Assembly (NCBI GenBank): GCA_003213595.1
Contig: QCMR01000005.1
Coordinates: 1 to 47,270, forward strand
DNA length: 47,270 nucleotides
From: SAR86 cluster bacterium AG-422-E19
GTDB taxonomy: Bacteria; Pseudomonadota; Gammaproteobacteria; Magnimaribacterales; AG-339-G14
Direction of reading: 5' to 3'
Numbering within the stretch: the stretch's first letter is position 1; the number at the start of each line of letters is the position of its first letter. Below, piece by piece: positions 43,751-47,270 of this stretch. The notes beneath the pieces were generated by a model. That model ran no database searches. It was not told the DNA's origin and saw only the letters and a program-made list of their open reading frames with translations. The position numbers and the translations under genes are program-made.

Positions 43751-45202
43751 CTATTTTTTAATTTGATTCTTCATGGATTCAAACATTTTGCCTTTATAAG
43801 GAGGCATCATTTGAGCCATAAGATCTGCTGAAAATTGTTTATAAACTGCTTTGGCATGACTAAATTCTTTAAATCCATCGTGACCATGATATGAGCCTGT
43901 TCCGCTAGGACCAACTCCTCCGAAGGGAAGTTCTTCTTGTCCAATGTGCCAGATAACATCATTTAAAGTAACTCCACCGGAAGTAGTATTATCAAGAACT
44001 TTCTTTTCCTTACTTTTATCCTTGCTAAAAAGGTAAAGTCCCAAAGGCCTATCTTTGGAATTAACGTAATTAACAGTCTCGTCAAAGTCTTCATATTCTT
44101 TGACAGGTAATACTGGACCGAAAATTTCTTCTTGCATGATTTTCATTTCATCTGTCGGATTCAAAACCAAAGTAGGAGGAATTTTGTGTAACTCTTGTTG
44201 TTCAAAATCTTCGTCTGCAGGATTTATTTGGATGACTTCTGCTCCTTTTTCTTTTGCATCTGAAACAAGCTCATTGATTCTCTCATAATGCCTTTCATTA
44301 ATTACAGAGGTATAGTCTTCGTTGTACTTAAGATCTGCAAACATTTCGCTTACCGCTTCATTTGAAGCCTCTGCAAATTCTCCACTTTTACCTTTAGGTA
44401 GCATCAAATAATCAGGAGCTAAACAAATTTGTCCAGCATTCATAGTTTTTCCTCGCATAACTTTCTTAGCAACTTCTGACAAATCTGCATTTTCATCAAC
44501 AATAACAGGAGATTTGCCGCCAAGTTCTAAAGTTACCGGAACTAGGTTATCAGAAGCAGCTTTCATAACCTTTTTGCCTATTTGTGTTCCGCCTGTGAAA
44601 AGTAAGTGATCAAATGGAAGAGCACTAAATGCAGCACCGACCTCAGCATCGCCAGTAAATACAGCAGCTTCAGATTTATCAAAATAAGCTTCAAACATCT
44701 TTTTGGTGACTTCGCTTGTTGCCGGAGTCAACTCAGAAGGTTTAATCATGGCTCTATTTCCAGCAGCAAAGATTCCTCCCAAAGGGGCTAAAATCAAATT
44801 TACTGGAAAATTCCAAGGACTGATGACACCAACTGTCCCCAATGGTTGATACTTAATATAAGATTTTGAACCCAACAAACCCATCAACATTCTAATAAAA
44901 AATGGCCTATCAACGTTGGACGGTCTTTTTTCATCCTTTGTCCACTTATCAACGTTTTTTATAGCATGTTCTAAAACACCTATAGTTGAAGCTATTTCCG
45001 TTAAAAAACTTGACTTTGGATCTCTGTTACCAAAGTCTTTTTGAAGAGCATCAATTATTTCATCACTGTATTCTTTGATCATCTTGATACAACGATTCAA
45101 TCTATCTTTTCTAAGTTCTATGCTTGCAGGACCTTCTTCAATATGAAGCTTTTTTTGCAGTTTTAGAACACTTTCCATTTCTTGTAATGTTTCTGTACTC
45201 AT
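43751..45202 (-). CDS. Aldehyde dehydrogenase (coniferyl-aldehyde-dehydrogenase-like)
   Basis: This 483-residue NAD(P)+-dependent enzyme oxidises aldehydes to acids. VISPWNFPVNLILAPL binds the cofactor, LELGGKSPVIV contains the general base Glu, and MNAGQICLAPDY the catalytic Cys. GHIGxEEx-type motifs near the C-terminus (WHIGQEELPFGG) resemble the coniferyl and fatty aldehyde dehydrogenase group. The Met-rich C-terminal region (about 455-483) is amphipathic. It sits between an SDR and lolC on one strand. Substrate unknown; lipid-derived aldehydes are plausible. Confidence 0.93.
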   Translation of the reverse strand: MSTETLQEMESVLKLQKKLHIEEGPASIELRKDRLNRCIKMIKEYSDEIIDALQKDFGNRDPKSSFLTEIASTIGVLEHAIKNVDKWTKDEKRPSNVDRPFFIRMLMGLLGSKSYIKYQPLGTVGVISPWNFPVNLILAPLGGIFAAGNRAMIKPSELTPATSEVTKKMFEAYFDKSEAAVFTGDAEVGAAFSALPFDHLLFTGGTQIGKKVMKAASDNLVPVTLELGGKSPVIVDENADLSEVAKKVMRGKTMNAGQICLAPDYLMLPKGKSGEFAEASNEAVSEMFADLKYNEDYTSVINERHYERINELVSDAKEKGAEVIQINPADEDFEQQELHKIPPTLVLNPTDEMKIMQEEIFGPVLPVKEYEDFDETVNYVNSKDRPLGLYLFSKDKSKEKKVLDNTTSGGVTLNDVIWHIGQEELPFGGVGPSGTGSYHGHDGFKEFSHAKAVYKQFSADLMAQMMPPYKGKMFESMKNQIKK

Positions 45203-45222
45203 AATATTTTCTCCCTTTTAAA

Positions 45223-46116
45223 TTAAACTGATCTTTGTTTTTTATCTTTTTCGTTGGATTTTTTAATTGTATTTCTAATGTTATCCCAATCTTCATCGGA
45301 AAGGCTATTCAGATTAGCAAAAGTTCCAGATGAAGATAAATATTGAGCTCCGTCAATTGCTATAGTTTGTCCTGTTAGGTATTCACAACCATCAGCCATT
45401 AAAAATGTAGCAAGATTACCTAGTTCTTCCATTTCTCCAGCTCTTTGCAGGGGAATGTTCATATATTGTCCTGTAACTTTTTCATCTTTTTTACTATCCC
45501 CTGTTTGCGGCATTAATCTTGACCAAGCTCCTTCTGTAGGAAAAGGACCAGGAGCTATTGCATTCAATCTAATTCCATATTGACCCCACTCCACAGCTAA
45601 AGACTTTGTCATGGCGTTTATTCCTGATTTAGACATTGCTGAGGGAATAACATATGGAGATCCTGTCCAAACCCAAGTAGCTAGAATTGAGACAATGCTT
45701 CCTTTTTGTTTGTTTTCAATCCATCTTTTTCCAATTGCATTTGTTATATAGAAAGTTCCATGAAAGACAATGCTTGCAATTGCATTAAATCCATTAGGAG
45801 ATAAATCTTTTGTTCTACTGATAAAGTTACCAGCTGCATTATTGATTAAGCCTGTTATGGGTTTTTCAGCAAATAGTTCTTCTACAGAAGATTCAATAGC
45901 TAGAGAGTCTCTTATGTCTAAGGCAAAACAAGAAATATCTCCACCAGTTTCATCTTTTAATTCTTTTACTGTATCTTCTAAAACTGATTCTCTTCTTCCG
46001 CAAATAACTACTTCAGATCCATGTTTTAAAAAATGCCTAGACATTTCTTTTCCCAATCCAGAACCTCCTCCAGTTACAAGAATTCTTTGCCCCTTCAATG
46101 CGTCTTTACTAAACAT
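45223..46116 (-). CDS. SDR-family oxidoreductase (2,4-dienoyl-CoA-reductase-like)
   Basis: A 297-residue short-chain dehydrogenase. LVTGGGSGLGKEMSR binds NAD(P), and INNAAGNFISRTKDLS is the mid motif. PYVIPSAMSKSGINAMTKSL replaces the usual YxxxK arrangement, and NAIAPGPFPTEGAWSRL follows. This combination is typical of peroxisomal-type 2,4-dienoyl-CoA reductases, which help beta-oxidise unsaturated fatty acids. It overlaps the MFS gene by 8 bases and precedes the aldehyde dehydrogenase by 20. Substrate is inferred from family resemblance only. Confidence 0.88.
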   Translation of the reverse strand: MFSKDALKGQRILVTGGGSGLGKEMSRHFLKHGSEVVICGRRESVLEDTVKELKDETGGDISCFALDIRDSLAIESSVEELFAEKPITGLINNAAGNFISRTKDLSPNGFNAIASIVFHGTFYITNAIGKRWIENKQKGSIVSILATWVWTGSPYVIPSAMSKSGINAMTKSLAVEWGQYGIRLNAIAPGPFPTEGAWSRLMPQTGDSKKDEKVTGQYMNIPLQRAGEMEELGNLATFLMADGCEYLTGQTIAIDGAQYLSSSGTFANLNSLSDEDWDNIRNTIKKSNEKDKKQRSV

Positions 46117-47270
46117 CCTCTCTCACCTCTGTTTTTATAAAATTAAAAAATAGTTTTTGATTATAGAACATATATAAGACTAGAAATAACCCCATAATTG
46201 AAATTAATAAATATGGATAACTAGGATTTAACATGTATAGAGGCATTATTGAAAATGGGGTGAGTAAATGACCTAATGGAAAAACAGTACCCATAAGACC
46301 TGAAGCAGAACCCTGTTCATTTTTGTTTATTGACAAGGAAAGAATTGAAACGTTGCCTGGTCTTGCAAGTCCTCCGCCAAAACCGTATACAGCCAATAAA
46401 ATATAAAAAGAAAATATCTGATTAACATTAGACAAAAGATAAAAAACTAAAGACATTAGAAATAATCCAACAAACACCAGTCCTTTTGGATTAAATGAGT
46501 ATCTATCAACAATTAAAAGTTGAGTAAGAAGACCCGATAAGGCAACTATTGCAAAGCCTATTGAGACAAAAAAATATAAATCTTCAGTTGATTTTAAAAT
46601 TACATCATTCACAAACAATGACGATGTTAAAACAACGCAAGCATTAGACACTCCTAAAAAAGCCGCAATTACCAGTGAAGGAAAGACTCTCTTGTCAGTA
46701 AACTTGAGCGGCGAAATATCCTCATTGTTTAAAAATGAAGAATCATCCTTTTTAAGTAACTTAAAGTTTAAAAAACCTATGGAAAGACCTAATAAACTCA
46801 AAAAAATAAAAGGCATCAATAAATTATTTCCAGACAATAACATGATTAATCCAACAGCAACTGGTCCTAGAACCACCCCAAATTGCCAGCCGGCATCTAA
46901 TCTTGCAAATCCAGATGTTCTATTTGTTGTATCGGTTATATCTGCAATCCGTCCTCCTGCAGAAGGTCTAACTGCACTACCTAGAAGTCCATTTATAAGT
47001 CTCGCAGCAATAAGCAAAACAAATAATAAAGAGAAAGAAATAGGATAAAGTTGTGCAAATTTAATAATTGCCGCAAAAAGGAACAAAGATATAGCGAAGC
47101 CAATAATCCCAAGCATAAAAACTTTACTTCTTCCGATGCGATCACTTAACCTGCCCCAAAAAGGACTGAAGAAAATCCAAGCTAGTGCTGATATGGAAAA
47201 TATTAAACCAACTTGAAATTCATTGAATCCCAATGATCTAATTTCTTGTGGAACCAAAATAAATATTGTT
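46109..47270 (-). CDS. MFS transporter, TetA-like (5' end cut by window edge)
   Basis: The frame is open to the right edge: TIFILVPQEIRSLG reads in from base 47269, so the start and most of the first helix lie outside. About eleven further membrane helices are visible. FFSPFWGRLSDRIGRSKVF is the A-like motif after helix 2, and NGLLGSAVRPSAGGRIADIT lies in the helix 4-5 region, as in drug/H+ antiporters of the TetA group. Substrate unknown. It is the first visible gene of the minus-strand run that continues with the SDR, aldehyde dehydrogenase and lol genes. Confidence 0.88.
   Translation of the reverse strand, partial: TIFILVPQEIRSLGFNEFQVGLIFSISALAWIFFSPFWGRLSDRIGRSKVFMLGIIGFAISLFLFAAIIKFAQLYPISFSLLFVLLIAARLINGLLGSAVRPSAGGRIADITDTTNRTSGFARLDAGWQFGVVLGPVAVGLIMLLSGNNLLMPFIFLSLLGLSIGFLNFKLLKKDDSSFLNNEDISPLKFTDKRVFPSLVIAAFLGVSNACVVLTSSLFVNDVILKSTEDLYFFVSIGFAIVALSGLLTQLLIVDRYSFNPKGLVFVGLFLMSLVFYLLSNVNQIFSFYILLAVYGFGGGLARPGNVSILSLSINKNEQGSASGLMGTVFPLGHLLTPFSIMPLYMLNPSYPYLLISIMGLFLVLYMFYNQKLFFNFIKTEVREDV

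Noticed and set aside
43741-43758. TAGTTT/AAACTA hairpin with T-run between lolC and the aldehyde dehydrogenase
   Set aside because: The T-run is on the plus strand while both genes are on the minus strand; the stem is short and A/T-rich.
47255-47257. TTG as the start of the MFS gene
   Set aside because: The frame stays open to the window edge and the preceding residues are hydrophobic, so the gene is truncated rather than starting here.

Overview
The window reads as chromosome of a streamlined, low-G+C marine gammaproteobacterium. Its gene blocks are typical of gammaproteobacteria: infA next to clpA-clpS, icd, mnmA-purB-aceA, mfd/gap/nqr, lolC-lolD-msbA-lpxK-kdsB-murB. A complete Na+-translocating NADH:quinone reductase points to a sodium-rich habitat. 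Spacing is extremely tight, neighbours often overlap, and no gap longer than 300 bases lacks a gene. SAR86 is the first group I would test, but I cannot name a species from the sequence. I saw no mobile element, CRISPR array, rRNA or tRNA gene by eye.

Region 1 (1-8213, minus strand) is the accessory, least understood part. It holds three tandem two-gene modules. Each has a tiny Gly/Ser-rich lipoprotein gene (51-54 codons) followed 9-22 bases later by a gene for a large secreted protein. The two complete large proteins have 1083 and 1006 residues; the third runs off the left edge. The large proteins are diverged paralogues that share a signal peptide, an N-terminal C-x24/25-C domain and, in the two complete copies, a conserved C-terminal block. 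The two complete modules each end in an intrinsic terminator, and each of the three has a plausible promoter. I recognise no known family. This is the best candidate in the window for an undescribed system.

Region 2 (8238-16461): infA (+) converges on an icd-clpS-clpA run (-). Divergent to icd is mnmA-purB-aceA (+). Isocitrate dehydrogenase and isocitrate lyase form the TCA/glyoxylate branch point, and the dehydrogenase keeps the AceK-type serine site.

Region 3 (16458-27194, minus) is one ten-gene co-directional run: a two-subunit acyl-CoA dehydrogenase pair, long-form GAPDH, nqrA-F, the flavin transferase apbE and the maturation factor nqrM. It joins steps that produce reduced cofactors to the sodium pump that uses NADH.

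Region 4 (27276-36815): mfd-csiV (+) converges on etfB-etfA-nfuA-sbcB (-). ETF:quinone oxidoreductase and a small monooxygenase-fold protein lie divergently (+). Acyl-CoA dehydrogenases, ETF and ETF-QO together give a complete route from acyl-CoA to the quinone pool. Mfd appears to lack most of domain 3.

Region 5 (36817-47270, minus) is a nine-gene run: an MFS transporter (cut by the right edge), SDR, aldehyde dehydrogenase, lolC/E-type permease, lolD, an in-frame msbA::lpxK fusion, kdsB, murB and a DUF1285 gene. This is mostly envelope biogenesis (lipoprotein export, lipid A and KDO synthesis, peptidoglycan precursor). The fusion of the lipid A flippase to the lipid A 4'-kinase is the clearest architectural novelty among the recognisable genes.
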